Origin: Methanobacterium veterum
GTDB taxonomy: Archaea; Methanobacteriota; Methanobacteria; Methanobacteriales; Methanobacteriaceae
DNA: 64,000 bases
Direction: 5' to 3'
NCBI RefSeq assembly: GCF_000745485.1
Contig: NZ_JQJK01000014.1
Coordinates: 62,001-126,000, forward strand
Shown here: piece by piece, positions 24,950-35,711 of the stretch
Numbering within the stretch: the stretch's first letter is position 1
Layout: each line of letters opens with the position of its first letter
Notes under the pieces: generated by a model
What the model was told of the DNA's origin: nothing
Databases searched by the model: none
The model's input: only the letters and a program-made list of their open reading frames with translations
Position numbers and translations under genes: made by a program

Positions 24950-27572
24950 CTAGCTATATACATCGACTCCTTCTCGGCTCAGAAGCTTGTAGAAGCGAAC
25001 TTTTATGGCATCAATTATGAAAAATGCAGTTAAAGCCTCTGCCCAGATAATACCTGCTAAAAACCAGCCCATGGCAGGCAGCAGTATTCCATAAACTGTA
25101 ATTAAGGTGGCTATTGTTTGTGTACCTACAATAGCTATAAATAGAGGCAGTGCAGGTTTGATTTCCCAGAAGTGGCCCTTTGTTCTGGCCATAAAAACAG
25201 TTAAATGACCTGCAACCGAAAGTTTAAGATAAATAAAAGATTGAAGAACTGGAAGAGATAATTTTAATACGTTAATTCCAAGATAAAGGACAAAAAATGA
25301 TTCTATAACTCCTAAAACTCCAAGAAAAGTAGCTATGCTTAATATAATTCTTAAATCCCATTTTTCTGGCTTATTTGAATATTTTACATTATCGTAAGCG
25401 ATTGTCATAATTGGTGCATCATTTAGCAGTGCTAGTAAAACGATCATCAAAGCGGTAATTGGGTAAAACTGGAATATGAGGATAGATAATGTAATGAAAA
25501 ATAAAACCCTGATGGTTTCTGTTATCCTGTAAATAGAATAATTGTTCATCCTCTGGAAAATTTTGCGGCTTTGTTTTATGGAATCTATTATTACGGAAAT
25601 TCCAGGTTGGGTAAAGACAATTGAAGCAGCTGATTTCGCAGCATCTGTTGCTCCTGCTACTGCAATTCCTACATTGGCTTTTTTAAGTGCAGGAGAGTCG
25701 TTAACACCATCTCCAGTCATACCTACAATATGTCATTTATCCTGAAGTAATTCAACTATATGATATTTATGTTCTGGGAAAACCTCTGCAAACCCGTCTG
25801 TTTCCTCAATAATTTTTTCTGCTTTTCTATCTGTTTTATCGACAAAGTCTTTAGGAATAATGATGTTAGTTCCAAGATTAACCTCTCTAGAGATCTCTTT
25901 TGCAATTGCAATATGGTCTCCAGTCACCATCTTTACATTTACCCCCATTGATTCAGCTGTTTTTATGGTTTCTGCTGAATCTTCACGTGGAGAGTCATAA
26001 AGCCCAAAAAGACCTGCATACTGCCATTTTCCTGATTTATCAGTTATTGCAACTCCAAGTGCACGATATCCTTTTTCAGCGAATTTATCTACATATTCAT
26101 TCATTTTCTCTGCGATTTTTTTATCTTCACCAGTAAGAGATAATATAACTTGAGTTGCACCTTTTGAAACTTTAAAATGTTTACTTTCGCTGGCTATTGA
26201 AGCTTCAGTGCGCTTTGAAACTGGATCAAATGGTTTGAATTTAATTATTTTGTATTCTTCAATAGGCTGTTCTTTAGTTTTGAAGAGTATTGCAACATCT
26301 ATTGGATCCTTACTGTCTTGTGGTGATGCTATTTTGCCATAGAGAAGCACATAATCTTCTTTAAATCCATCAAATGTTTTTATTTCTCCAAGTTTTAATT
26401 CATTCTTGGTAATTGTACCTGTTTTATCGGCGCATAATACATCCACGCCTGCCATTTCTTCAATAGCTACCAGTTTGCTTACTATTGCTTCTTTTTTTTG
26501 CCAGAGCTACTGCGCCGACAGCCATTGTAACAGAAAGTACTGCAGGTAAAGCTATAGGTATTGATGCAACCACGAGGACAAGTGCAAACTGCAGTGTATC
26601 AAAAAGACTTTGATGTCGGAACAATGAAGCTATAAAAATGATTGCTACCATAATCGCAGCCAGTATAATTAAATAATCTCCAATTTTTATAACAGTTTTT
26701 TGAAGGAAACTTTTGGTTTCAGCGCTCAAAAATCTTTGATTTTTGGCGTCCCAAACACAAAGCATTCGAAAATTTTCAATTTTCGATGTCCTCAAAATCT
26801 TTGATTTTGGGACATGCAAAAAACCAAAAGTTTTTTGCGGTTGCGAAATGTAATTTCGCAAACATCACAATCAAAGATTGTGAATACGTCAAACACTTTG
26901 TGTTTGACCGTGTTTGAGGACTTTTTCTACTAACTGGGCAGTTTTACCAAAATAAGTGTTTAGTCCAGTTGCAGTTACAACTGCATTTGTTTCTCCCTGG
27001 CTTACAACTGAACCAGAATAAGCAATATCTGAAGATTTTTTATCTGCAGGGAGGGATTCCCCAGTTAAAGCAGATTCATCTGCAGAAATACTGTCCATTA
27101 TTTTTGAATCTGCAGGGATAATGTCTCCGGAACCAATATGTATAATATCGCCAGGAACAAGTTCTTTGGCAGATATTTCCTGCCATTTGCCATCACGCAG
27201 TACCCTTGCTTTTAATGCCAATTTTTCTTTAAGTAGTTCAATAGCATTACTTGCTTTATGCTCCTGCCAGAATCCTACAACGGCATTTAAAGCCAGCAGT
27301 GTAGATATTATCCCAAAATCTGCCAAATGTTGAATTAAAGCAGATAAAATAATTGCTACTTCTATAAGCCATGGCATTGGCCCCCAGAAATATTTAATGA
27401 ATTTAACAATAGGGTTAATTTTTTTTTCAGAAATTTCATTGGGACCATACTCTTGGAACCTTTTTTGGGCTTCAGAGGATGAAATTCCCTTTTTACTGGA
27501 GTATAGTTTTTTAAATAATTCTTCAAATGAACTTTTTTTCGCTTCTTCTGCGCTTATAATTATTTTATCCAT
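24950..27572 (-). pseudogene. P-type H+-ATPase (P3A), multiply disrupted
   Basis: Fragments join into one plasma-membrane-type proton pump. ATG at 27572 (MDKIIISAEEAKKSSFEELF), N-terminal helices, the TGES motif in DESALTGESLPADKK; then helices and VASIPIALPAVLSVTMAVGA; DKTGTITKNE with the phosphorylated Asp; and MTGDGVNDSPALKKA. Three lesions: about 198 bases of palindromes at 26721-26918 between VEKV and ETKSF, an extra A in an A8 run (26492-26499), and GGA to TGA at 25733-25735 in the hinge sequence HIVGMTGDGVND. No fragment could make an active pump. Confidence 0.9.
26721..26918. mobile_element. palindrome insertion in ATPase pseudogene (cluster C)
   Basis: Between the codons for VEKV and ETKSF lie hairpins with 3-base centres: CAAAAATC-TTT-GATTTTTG, TCGAAAATT-TTC-AATTTTCGA, CAAAATC-TTT-GATTTTG, TTGCGAAAT-GTA-ATTTCGCAA, CACAATC-AAA-GATTGTG, GTCAAACAC-TTT-GTGTTTGAC. 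The host bases AAACTTTTGGTTT at 26708-26720 recur inverted inside the insert (AAACCAAAAGTTT, near 26821-26833), so the structure folds back onto host sequence. Boundaries are approximate by a few bases. Its length is a multiple of three but it contains stop codons. Confidence 0.75.
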
Positions 27573-27817
27573 AATAATGCCTTTAAATTTGTTTATATGT
27601 ATAAATAATGTCTGAATTATGGATATAATCAAGTTTAGGCGGATTTATAAATTAATATTATAAAATATGGATTTAAATCTTTATTTTATGTTTAAATTGA
27701 AGCAGTGGCCCATAATTTTTAAAGAAGTTAATTAAATTACATATGTTATTATTAACAATATAATATATGGTGCTTATTGTTAAAAAGAATGCACATATGA
27801 TGCTTAAAACCAAAACA

Positions 27818-27825
27818 TTTATATA
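27818..27825 (+). promoter_or_regulatory. TATA box of the CDC48 gene
   Basis: CAAAACATTTATATACTAT gives a BRE-like CAAAAC followed by TTTATATA. The predicted transcription start near 27847 leaves a leader of about 90 bases. One of the best TATA boxes in the window, fitting a strongly expressed gene. Confidence 0.6.
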
Positions 27826-27935
27826 CTATAAATGACAACCTATTATAGTAACTCAAGTTAACTAAAATATAATTCATAGTTAAAATTAATTCTAATTAAA
27901 TAAAATCAGTATTATCAAATAAAAAGAGGTAAAAT

Positions 27936-30134
27936 ATGGCTGATAAAGAAATGAAACTAAAAGTTGCAGAAGCAATTTCGCAGTCAGACGTTGGTAGATC
28001 AATTGCGAGAATTGACCCGGCATGTATGCAGGAACTAGGTCTTATAGATGGAGACATAGTAGAAATTGAAGGAAAGAAGATAACAGCAGCAATAGCAGCA
28101 TCATCTCAATCAGACATTGGTTTAGGTATAATAAGGATTGATGGACACATAAGGAAAAATGTAGGCGCTTCAATCGGTGAAGAAATAACAGTAACACGTG
28201 CAGATACAAAGGATGCTGAAAAGGTAGTCTTAGCACCTGTAGATCAACAAATAATGGTCAAGGGAGATGTAAGAGCGGCATTTGCAGGAAGAGTTTTAAC
28301 TAAAGGAGATATAATTGTATCTGGTTTTAGGCAACCAGCAACAGCTATGAGAGGAAGTCTTTTTGATGAGTTCTTCAGGGATGTAGGGATGAACATGTCT
28401 CCTATGGGGGAAATAAAACTTGCAGTAGTCTCAACAAAACCTAAGGGTGTAGTTAAAGTCACTCAAATGACTGACGTTGAAATTCAACCAAATCCTGTAG
28501 ATGTCTCCAAGCTTGAAGGAGTTAAAAACATAGTAGATGTGACCTATGAAGATATAGGTGGCCTTAAAGACGAAGTTAAAAAAGTAAGGGAAATGATAGA
28601 GATCCCACTTAAAAGGCCGGAACTCTTTGAAAGACTGGGAATATCACCTCCTAAAGGTGTACTAATGCACGGTCCTCCTGGAACAGGTAAAACACTCCTT
28701 GCCAAGGCGGTTGCAAACGAAAGTGACGCTCACTTCATAACCATTAACGGGCCTGAGATCATGAGTAAATATGTAGGCGGATCTGAAGAAAGGCTCAGAG
28801 AAATATTTGAAGAAGCTGAAGAAAATTCCCCATCTATAATATTTATAGATGAACTCGATGCGATTGCACCAAAACGTGAGGAAGTTACAGGCGAAGTTGA
28901 GCGCAGGACAGTAGCACAGCTTTTAACCCTCATGGACGGCCTTAAATCAAGAGGACAGGTTGTTGTAATTGGTGCAACCAACAGAGTAGACTCCATTGAC
29001 CAGGCACTCAGAAGACCTGGAAGATTCGACAGGGAAATTGAAATAGGAGTCCCTGATAAAGATGGAAGGCTGGAAGTACTTCAAATACACACAAGAGGAA
29101 TGCCTTTAGATGAAGATGTTGACTTGGAGAAAATTGCAGAAGTTACACATGGATTTGTAGGTGCAGACTTAGAGTCCCTTGCTAAAGAATCTGCAATGAG
29201 AGTTTTAAGAAGGATCCTTCCAGAAATAAAAGCAGATGAGGAAATTCCAAAAGAAGTTCTTCAGAAAATGATCGTCAAAGAAGCTGACTTTAGAGCGGCT
29301 TTAAAAGAAATTCAACCATCTGCACTTAGAGAAGTCCTGGTACAGGTTCCTGATATCAAATGGGATGATATAGGTGGCCTTGAAAAAGCAAAACAGGAAT
29401 TAAGAGAAGCTGTAGAATGGCCGCTTAAATATCCTGAGAAATTCGAAAAATTTGGAGTTAGACCACCTAAAGGTGTCCTTATCTACGGACCTCCTGGAAC
29501 TGGTAAGACTTTACTTGCTAAGGCTGTTGCAAACGAAAGTGATTCCAACTTCATTGCAATAAAAGGTCCTGAGCTTCTATCTAAATGGGTTGGTGAATCT
29601 GAAAAAGGTGTAAGGGAAGTTTTCAGAAGGGCAAGGCAAACAGCTCCTACTGTTATATTCTTCGATGAAATAGATTCTATTGCATCCACAAGAAGCGGAG
29701 GAAGTACTGATTCTGGAGTTACCCAGAGGGTTGTAAACCAGCTTTTAACAGAAATTGACGGAATGGAAGAACTGCAGGATGTTGCAATTATCGCAGCTAC
29801 AAACAGGATAGATATAATGGATCCGGCTTTACTTAGGCCTGGAAGATTTGATAGACACGTTAAAGTTGATGAACCAGATGAAGAAACAAGACTTGCAATA
29901 TTCAAGGTCCATACTCAGGATATGCCAATTGCAGAAGATGTAGACTTGAAATATTTAGCTAAAAATACAGCAGGATATGTTGGTGCTGATATAGAGGCTG
30001 TATGCCGTGAAGCGGCCATGCTGACACTCAGACATGACATGGAATCTGAAGATATTAAAATGAAATACTTCAAAAAAGCTATGAAAAAAGTCAAAAAGGA
30101 CGAAAAAGACGTTGAATTAGTGCAGTATCACTAA
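27936..30134 (+). CDS. CDC48/VCP-type AAA ATPase
   Basis: 732 residues. N-terminal double-psi barrel domain ([20 protein letters not shown]), then two AAA modules: D1 with Walker A GPPGTGKT near residue 247 and [13 protein letters not shown]2 with Walker A near 519 and [12 protein letters not shown]. Both have arginine-finger segments ([20 protein letters not shown]). Hexameric unfoldase (VAT in Thermoplasma) that feeds proteins to the proteasome and remodels complexes. Start ATG follows AAAAAGAGGTAAAAT. Monocistronic. Confidence 0.97.
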   Translation: MADKEMKLKVAEAISQSDVGRSIARIDPACMQELGLIDGDIVEIEGKKITAAIAASSQSDIGLGIIRIDGHIRKNVGASIGEEITVTRADTKDAEKVVLAPVDQQIMVKGDVRAAFAGRVLTKGDIIVSGFRQPATAMRGSLFDEFFRDVGMNMSPMGEIKLAVVSTKPKGVVKVTQMTDVEIQPNPVDVSKLEGVKNIVDVTYEDIGGLKDEVKKVREMIEIPLKRPELFERLGISPPKGVLMHGPPGTGKTLLAKAVANESDAHFITINGPEIMSKYVGGSEERLREIFEEAEENSPSIIFIDELDAIAPKREEVTGEVERRTVAQLLTLMDGLKSRGQVVVIGATNRVDSIDQALRRPGRFDREIEIGVPDKDGRLEVLQIHTRGMPLDEDVDLEKIAEVTHGFVGADLESLAKESAMRVLRRILPEIKADEEIPKEVLQKMIVKEADFRAALKEIQPSALREVLVQVPDIKWDDIGGLEKAKQELREAVEWPLKYPEKFEKFGVRPPKGVLIYGPPGTGKTLLAKAVANESDSNFIAIKGPELLSKWVGESEKGVREVFRRARQTAPTVIFFDEIDSIASTRSGGSTDSGVTQRVVNQLLTEIDGMEELQDVAIIAATNRIDIMDPALLRPGRFDRHVKVDEPDEETRLAIFKVHTQDMPIAEDVDLKYLAKNTAGYVGADIEAVCREAAMLTLRHDMESEDIKMKYFKKAMKKVKKDEKDVELVQYH

Positions 30135-30289
30135 TTCTGTTTATTGGGAAGTTATAAATTAATTTCCTCTTTATTTTTAAGTTTTAAAATGTAATTTATT
30201 TTAATTACACTCATTTCTGATGTGAAATTCAAAATGTTAATTTAAAGTTAATGGGAATTGTAATTAATATAATTAAAAAAAAATTCAAA

Positions 30290-30378
30290 TAAGATTTACT
30301 TTAATCCAACCAGCATTACAATTTAATACAACACGTGATTTATGCACAAGATCATGGACATCATGAGCATTAAATTAA
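30290..30378 (-). mobile_element. possible decayed MITE-like copy
   Basis: TTATGCACAAGATCATGGAC followed by ATCATGAGCATTAAA resembles the end of the repeat read backwards (CTGCACAATACTCCCGACAT then GAGCGTTAA). Left part is too diverged to align by eye. Lowest-confidence member of the family. Confidence 0.25.
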
Positions 30379-30415
30379 TGTTTTTAAGATTTAACTGAAT
30401 TATTTTAATTAAATA

Positions 30416-30583
30416 AAAAGTAGTTTTATAACCTTTATAAAAAGATTAATTTCTTATTTTGTGATTTAATATTAAAAAGTAGTTTTTTTATAGCCTTTTA
30501 AGATAAGTGAAAGACTAATTATTCTATGATTCAAAAAGAGTTTTGATATAACTTTTAAAGTTAAGTGAAAGATTTACTTATTC
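30416..30583. repeat. three imperfect tandem repeats of about 50-60 bp
   Basis: Units begin AAAAGTAGTTTTATAACCTT (30416), AAAAAGTAGTTTTTTTATAG (about 30474) and AAAAAGAGTTTTGATATAAC (about 30534); later parts share GATAAGTGAAAGACTAATTA / GTTAAGTGAAAGATTTACTT. The last unit runs into the 3' end of the gene at 30574-31038, covering its stop codon. Confidence 0.6.
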
Positions 30584-31038
30584 AGATCAGCTTTAGAGAT
30601 TTTTCTTATAGTTTTTGGAATTCGTGAATATGTTTCTAATACCTCGTCTTCGATGTATTTTTTAAGGTCTTCAATTTGGAGTATATAATCATCGATCATG
30701 TCTATAACTTCTTTATATGGAGTAAGGTTATTTTCACGTTCTTTTTCCAGCTTTTTTCTTTTTTCTGTAGCACTTAATTTTTTCCCGCTACCGAATATAC
30801 CAAGGACTTTAGGTTTCTCTATTATGGAATCATCTAAATACAAATTTCTTATGTTTCTCATATCCTGAGATACACTGTGTTTTAATTTTGAAACATCACT
30901 TTGAAGTCTATTTAGTTTAACCAATGTTGTTCTTGCTTCAAAATCGGTGGATAAATTCAGATCAGACTCTTCAATGTACATTCCCTGAAGCTTTTCATAA
31001 TATACACCGGGATCCAGGATTTCTTCATGATTCTCCAT
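30574..31038 (-). CDS. hypothetical helical protein, 154 aa
   Basis: Not recognised. Mostly helical with coiled-coil-like segments (LVKLNRLQSDVSKLKHSVSQ; DDYILQIEDLKKYIEDEVLE) and a lysine-rich stretch KLSATEKRKKLEKEREN around residue 87. No signal or membrane helix. No Shine-Dalgarno site; GTTTATATAATG about 28 bases before ATG indicates a leaderless mRNA. Stop codon lies within a local tandem repeat. Confidence 0.7.
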   Translation of the reverse strand: MENHEEILDPGVYYEKLQGMYIEESDLNLSTDFEARTTLVKLNRLQSDVSKLKHSVSQDMRNIRNLYLDDSIIEKPKVLGIFGSGKKLSATEKRKKLEKERENNLTPYKEVIDMIDDYILQIEDLKKYIEDEVLETYSRIPKTIRKISKADLNK

Positions 31039-31471
31039 ATCTAAAGATTAGAAAGAATCATTATATAAACATTGTTAATAATTAGCCAATTATACTGCAT
31101 AATATAAAATATTACTAATTTTAATATGTTATTTATTAATTATTCAGTAAAAATAATTCAGAATTTAGTCATTTAAACTGATTTAGATGTCTAAAAGTAA
31201 TTAAAGTATCATTAAGATTTATTTGCATTTAGATTCTGCACTTAAATTTAAATATTTGTATATAATGAATGAACAAATATTTTTGACGTTATTTAAATAG
31301 GATAATTTGTTTATGTGTTTTGAGGGAATTTTCACATTTCATTCACTATAATACTAAAGTAAGTTTAAATATAATCGATTATATATGTGTACATTGGAAA
31401 ATTCATATATTATGATAAAATAGCTAATTTTAAGCTTTATTTTAAGCACAACCAATGTTAAAGGTGAAAAG
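31039..31471. other. intergenic region with the homocysteine hydrolase promoter
   Basis: A TATA-like GTTTAAATATAATCG near 31367 is the best promoter candidate for the downstream gene, giving a leader of about 75 bases. No ORF or strong secondary structure. Confidence 0.4.
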
Positions 31472-32725
31472 ATGAGTTATGATGTAAAAGATATTTCACT
31501 TGCACCCGAAGGTAAGAAAAAAATAGATTGGGTACAAAGGCATATGCCTGTTTTAGAGCATATAAAAGCAGAATACGAAAAAGAAAAACCATTTAAAGGA
31601 ATTACAATAGCTTCATGCTTACATTTAGAACCAAAAACTATAAATTTAGGATTAACACTTTTAGCAGGTGGTGCTGAAGTTGCAATGACTGGATGTAATC
31701 CTCTTTCAACTCAAGATGATGCTACAGCTGCAGGGGCAACTATGGGCCTTAATATGTACGGCTGGAGAGAAGAAACCACAGAAGAATACTATGAAACTAT
31801 CCATAAAGTACTTGATCATGAGCCAGACATTTTAATTGATGATGGGGCAGATATGATATTTTTGGTACATAAGGAAAGACCAGAACTTATAGAAAATATA
31901 ATGGGTGCATGTGAGGAAACCACCACTGGAATTCACAGACTTAAGGCTATGGCGGAAGATAAAGCATTAAAATTCCCAGTTATTGCTGTAAATGATGCAT
32001 ATACTAAATATTTATTTGATAATAGATATGGAACTGGACAATCAACTTTTGATTCGATAATGGGTTCAACAAATGTCCTTATTGCAGGTAAAACTGTTGT
32101 TGTTTGTGGATACGGCTGGTGCGGCCGAGGTATTGCAATGAGGGCAAACGGCTTAGGTGCAAATGTCATTGTAACTGAAATAGACCCTATAAGAGCTTTA
32201 GAAGCAAAAATGGATGGATACAGGGTAATGAAAGTAGCAGAAGCAGTTAAATATGCAGATCTTCTTCTAACTGTCACTGGAGATATAGACGTAGTTACAA
32301 AGGAACACTTTAAAAATATGAAAGACGGATGTATACTTGCAAATTCTGGGCATTTCAACGTAGAGATAAACAAGGGCGATCTTATGGATATGGCTGTTAA
32401 GCATGAACAGTTAAAACCAGATATTGAAGGCTTTGTGATGGAAGATGGAAGGGAATTTTATCTTCTTGCAGATGGAAGGCTTGTTAATTTAGCAGGAGAA
32501 CGCGGTCAGGGACATCCCGCAGAAATTATGGACATGAGTTTTGCAGTACAGGCATTGTCGGCTAAACATCTTTTGGGGGCTAAATTGGAAAACAAAGTTT
32601 ATAAAGCTCCTGATGAAATTGATGATAGAGTCTCAAGACTAAAATTAAAGGCAATGGATATTGAAATAGATGAATTAAGCCCAAGACAGTCTGAATATCT
32701 TGCAAATTGGGAAGAAGGGACTTAA
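31472..32725 (+). CDS. ahcY: adenosylhomocysteinase / S-inosylhomocysteine hydrolase
   Basis: 417 residues. NAD-dependent hydrolysis that removes the product of methyltransferases. Motifs: [20 protein letters not shown] at the substrate site, [22 protein letters not shown]-binding [20 protein letters not shown] around residue 210, and NSGHFNVEI. The methanogen orthologue (M. jannaschii MJ1388) prefers S-inosylhomocysteine, so that substrate is likely here too (from the family, not visible in sequence). ATG follows AAAGGTGAAAAG. The C-terminus is shorter than in eukaryotic enzymes, as is usual in archaea. Confidence 0.95.
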   Translation: MSYDVKDISLAPEGKKKIDWVQRHMPVLEHIKAEYEKEKPFKGITIASCLHLEPKTINLGLTLLAGGAEVAMTGCNPLSTQDDATAAGATMGLNMYGWREETTEEYYETIHKVLDHEPDILIDDGADMIFLVHKERPELIENIMGACEETTTGIHRLKAMAEDKALKFPVIAVNDAYTKYLFDNRYGTGQSTFDSIMGSTNVLIAGKTVVVCGYGWCGRGIAMRANGLGANVIVTEIDPIRALEAKMDGYRVMKVAEAVKYADLLLTVTGDIDVVTKEHFKNMKDGCILANSGHFNVEINKGDLMDMAVKHEQLKPDIEGFVMEDGREFYLLADGRLVNLAGERGQGHPAEIMDMSFAVQALSAKHLLGAKLENKVYKAPDEIDDRVSRLKLKAMDIEIDELSPRQSEYLANWEEGT

Positions 32726-32744
32726 ACTCTTCTATTATTTTTTT

Positions 32745-32901
32745 AACGCTCATGTCGGGAGTATTGTGCAGATATTACATTTAAATTATTATGTAATTTT
32801 TGATTAAATAAATGAAATTTTTTAAAACAAGTTCAACTTAAATTAACCCGTAAACATGTTAATGAAGTATAAACATACACGTGATAATAAACATGAGCGT
32901 T
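32745..32901 (+). mobile_element. MITE-like element, copy 2 with terminal inverted repeats
   Basis: 157 bases delimited by perfect 11-bp inverted repeats: AACGCTCATGT at 32745-32755 and ACATGAGCGTT at 32891-32901. The interior matches copy 1 (13516-13664) at about 85 percent. It has no coding capacity and no nearby transposase, so any movement would depend on an enzyme elsewhere. Flanks are T-rich, and no clear target duplication can be called. Confidence 0.7.
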
Positions 32902-32946
32902 TAATTATGTTTTTAAATGTGAATCTAATTTTAGCAGGTTTTATAA

Positions 32947-33561
32947 ATGGTGGTCTTTAAAAAGATAATAAATAAAGGAAATAATCCTGTACGTCTTTTT
33001 ATTGGGGGAGTCCACGGGAAAGAAGGACTTACAACTGTAGATGCCCTTTTGCAAATTTCTGAAGTTGATGTTAAAAACGGCAGCCTTACAATGTATAATT
33101 TTGATAAGAGCCCTTATATCAGCACACTTGACAGACATTATTACGGTTCTGATAGGGGTAAAGAGATTGTATCTATAATTAGAGACATTAAACCTGAAAT
33201 GTACGTTGAACTGCACTGTTATAATTCAAACAGTTTTAGTAAGTTAACAGATTTAAACAGAAAGGAGCGTACTGGTGTTCCGCCGCTTATACACCTTGAA
33301 AAAGGCGTTTTAATAGGTTCAACATCTCCTTACATCAGGACTTCTTTATTTAAAGAATGGGATGTTTGTATAACACTTGAAATCCCGTGTAACTATTCGA
33401 TAGAATCTCTTGAGGTTTATTTGAATGTAATGAAGGCTGTTGCAGGCTCGAAGGATAAATATGAATTACTAGATAAGTTGAGGGCAGATTATCCCGAACA
33501 GGTTAAAACTGCAGCAAAATATGCTGTTGAGCTTTATTGGAATGGATATCCTCCATTATAA
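32947..33561 (+). CDS. DUF2119 family protein, M14-like
   Basis: 204 residues. LFIGGVHGKEGLTTVDALLQ gives a HxxE pair, YVELHCYNSNSF the next histidine, and ITLEIPCNYS a late glutamate: the arrangement of a zinc carboxypeptidase/AstE fold. DUF2119 is confined to archaea, mainly methanogens, without assigned reaction. No signal peptide, so cytoplasmic. It begins 45 bases after a MITE-like copy; the other M14-like gene of the window (12760-13458) also adjoins a copy. Confidence 0.7.
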   Translation: MVVFKKIINKGNNPVRLFIGGVHGKEGLTTVDALLQISEVDVKNGSLTMYNFDKSPYISTLDRHYYGSDRGKEIVSIIRDIKPEMYVELHCYNSNSFSKLTDLNRKERTGVPPLIHLEKGVLIGSTSPYIRTSLFKEWDVCITLEIPCNYSIESLEVYLNVMKAVAGSKDKYELLDKLRADYPEQVKTAAKYAVELYWNGYPPL

Positions 33562-33682
33562 TGATTATTAGGCTTTAAATTACTTAAAATTTATTTTTTT
33601 GAGATATTGATTCAGGATCACAGATTCCCAATAATTAATAATTTATAAAAATATATTATTACTATATTGGGTGTGATTTAAA

Positions 33683-35656
33683 ATGAATTCAAATCTTCAA
33701 AATCAATATATGTCTAAATTACGGGCATTTTCTGAAATTTTAAGTATTTTTATCATTTTAATCAGTATTTTATTTCTTATTGGATGGGCATTTAATATTG
33801 AAATTCTTAAAACTCCAGGTTCTGATTTTTCTACTATTAAATCTAACACTGCTTTTTCTTTTCTTCTTATTGGTATAATCATATGGCTTTTGCAAGAAAA
33901 ACGAGTAAATTCGCGTAATATTTTGATTTCACGAATATTATCTTTAATTATTTTGTTAATTGGATCTTTTACTCTTTTTGAGTATATATCTAGTATTAAT
34001 TTAGGTATAGATCAGATATTATTTAGCGAACCTCATGATGCTTTCCAAACTGGAGCTTTAAACAGGATGTCGTTGGTGGCAGTTTCAAGCCTTTTATTAA
34101 TTAGTATTTCCCTTTTAACGATTGATAAGGAAGAAAAGGGAAATTTTCATCTTTTTCAGTTATTAATTATTCTTGTGGGGCTTATATCATTTCTTGTTCT
34201 TTTAGGGTATCTTTATCAAACAACAATTTATCCTATTTTGAACACAACAGCACCATCCCTTTATGGATCTGTTATGCTATTCATTATTTTTCTGGCAATT
34301 ATTGCTTCTCGTCCAAATAAAGGCTTTATGAAAATATTAACAAGCAAAGGGGTTGCTGGCGTTTTTGCACGAAGAATAATACCCAGTATCATTATTATTC
34401 CTTTGATTTTAGGATGGTTAAGACTTTTGGGAGAACATATGGGCTTATATGATGCTGAATTTGGAACTGCAATTACCATATTTTTTACTATTTTAATTTT
34501 AGCAATTTTAGTCTGGTTAAGTATTGTATCAATTGATAATATCGATGTGAAAAGATTTCAAGCTGAAGAAAATATTAAAAGACAAGCTGAATTGATAAAC
34601 CTTACCCATGATGCTATTTTTGTCCGCAACATGGACGATGAAATTACATTCTGGAATAAAGGATCTGAAGAAACTTACGGTTGGAGTAGGGATGAAGCGC
34701 TGGGAAGAGTTACCCATGACTTGTTGCAGTCGGAATACCCTGAACCTTTAGATGAAATCCAGGAGGATGTTTTAAACTATGGGCAGTGGGATGGGGAATT
34801 AACCCACAAAAAACGAGATGGCACTTCTATTATGGTATTAAGTAGATGGTCATTGCAAAAAGATGAAAGTGGTAAACCTTTAGGGTTTTTAGAAATTAAC
34901 ACCGACATAACGAAACGTAAAGAAGCTCAAGAGAAACTTAAAGAACTTGTGGAAGAGTTAAAACGTTCTAATTATGAACTTCAGCAGTTTACTTATATTA
35001 CTTCCCACGATTTGCAGGAACCACTTAGAAGTATTGCAAGCTTTGCACAACTATTAGGGCGGCGTTATAATGGTAAGATAGATAGCAGTGCTGATGAATA
35101 TATTGATTTCATTGTTGATGGAGCAATGAGGATGAAGGAGATGATTCAGGGTTTACTGGAATATTCTCTTGTTGGAAAAGGTGAAAACTTTCAACTGACA
35201 GATGTTAATGAAACCATTGATATTGTTTTATCTAATCTTAAAAGGTTAATTGATGAAAATGAAGCTGAGATAACTCATGAAAGGCTTCCTACTGTAACGG
35301 CTGATTCTAGACAATTGGTCCAGATATTCCAGAATCTTATAGTAAATGCCGTTAAATTTAAAAAGCCAGAAACACGACCAAAAATTCGTATTTCAGCATA
35401 TTTAGATACAAAAAAGAAGGAATATATATTTTCAGTCTCTGATAATGGAATTGGAATTGAAAAACAGTACAGCGACAAAATTTTTGATATTTTCAAACGG
35501 TTACATACAATTGATGAGTATAGGGGGACAGGTATCGGTCTTGCAATATGTAAACGGATCGTTGAACACCATGGAGGGAAAATTTGGGTTGAATCAAAAT
35601 ATGGTGCAGGTTCAACCTTTTATTTTACCATTCCAATCAACCCTGTAAATTCTTAA
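33683..35656 (+). CDS. membrane-bound PAS sensor histidine kinase
   Basis: 657 residues. About eight membrane helices (residues 15-290), a PAS domain around 305-420 (NLTHDAIFVRNMDDEITFWN; DITKRKEAQEKLKELVEEL as PAC end), HisKA with phosphoacceptor His about 442 in YITSHDLQEPLRSIASFAQL, and HATPase_c with NLIVNAVKFK, DNGIGI, and RGTGIGLAICKRIVEHHGGK. The membrane part resembles MASE-type sensors; signal unknown. No response regulator is adjacent. ATG after GGGTGTGATTTAAA. Confidence 0.9.
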   Translation: MNSNLQNQYMSKLRAFSEILSIFIILISILFLIGWAFNIEILKTPGSDFSTIKSNTAFSFLLIGIIIWLLQEKRVNSRNILISRILSLIILLIGSFTLFEYISSINLGIDQILFSEPHDAFQTGALNRMSLVAVSSLLLISISLLTIDKEEKGNFHLFQLLIILVGLISFLVLLGYLYQTTIYPILNTTAPSLYGSVMLFIIFLAIIASRPNKGFMKILTSKGVAGVFARRIIPSIIIIPLILGWLRLLGEHMGLYDAEFGTAITIFFTILILAILVWLSIVSIDNIDVKRFQAEENIKRQAELINLTHDAIFVRNMDDEITFWNKGSEETYGWSRDEALGRVTHDLLQSEYPEPLDEIQEDVLNYGQWDGELTHKKRDGTSIMVLSRWSLQKDESGKPLGFLEINTDITKRKEAQEKLKELVEELKRSNYELQQFTYITSHDLQEPLRSIASFAQLLGRRYNGKIDSSADEYIDFIVDGAMRMKEMIQGLLEYSLVGKGENFQLTDVNETIDIVLSNLKRLIDENEAEITHERLPTVTADSRQLVQIFQNLIVNAVKFKKPETRPKIRISAYLDTKKKEYIFSVSDNGIGIEKQYSDKIFDIFKRLHTIDEYRGTGIGLAICKRIVEHHGGKIWVESKYGAGSTFYFTIPINPVNS

Positions 35657-35711
35657 AAATGGGGGATGTTAACAGCATATCTTTTAAAAAACTTTAAAAA
35701 AGAAAAAAAAT

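Noticed and set aside
25733..25735. selenocysteine codon in the ATPase
   Set aside because: The position is a conserved glycine (GGA) before HIVGMTGDG, no SECIS-like hairpin is evident, and two other lesions show a pseudogene.
26721..26918. group I/II intron or intein in the ATPase
   Set aside because: Too short, no catalytic core or splice motifs, and stop codons exclude an intein.
32748..32895. segmental duplication with the neighbouring M14-like genes
   Set aside because: The flanking peptidase genes are not similar in DNA and lie on opposite sides relative to the repeat, so a small mobile repeat explains it better.
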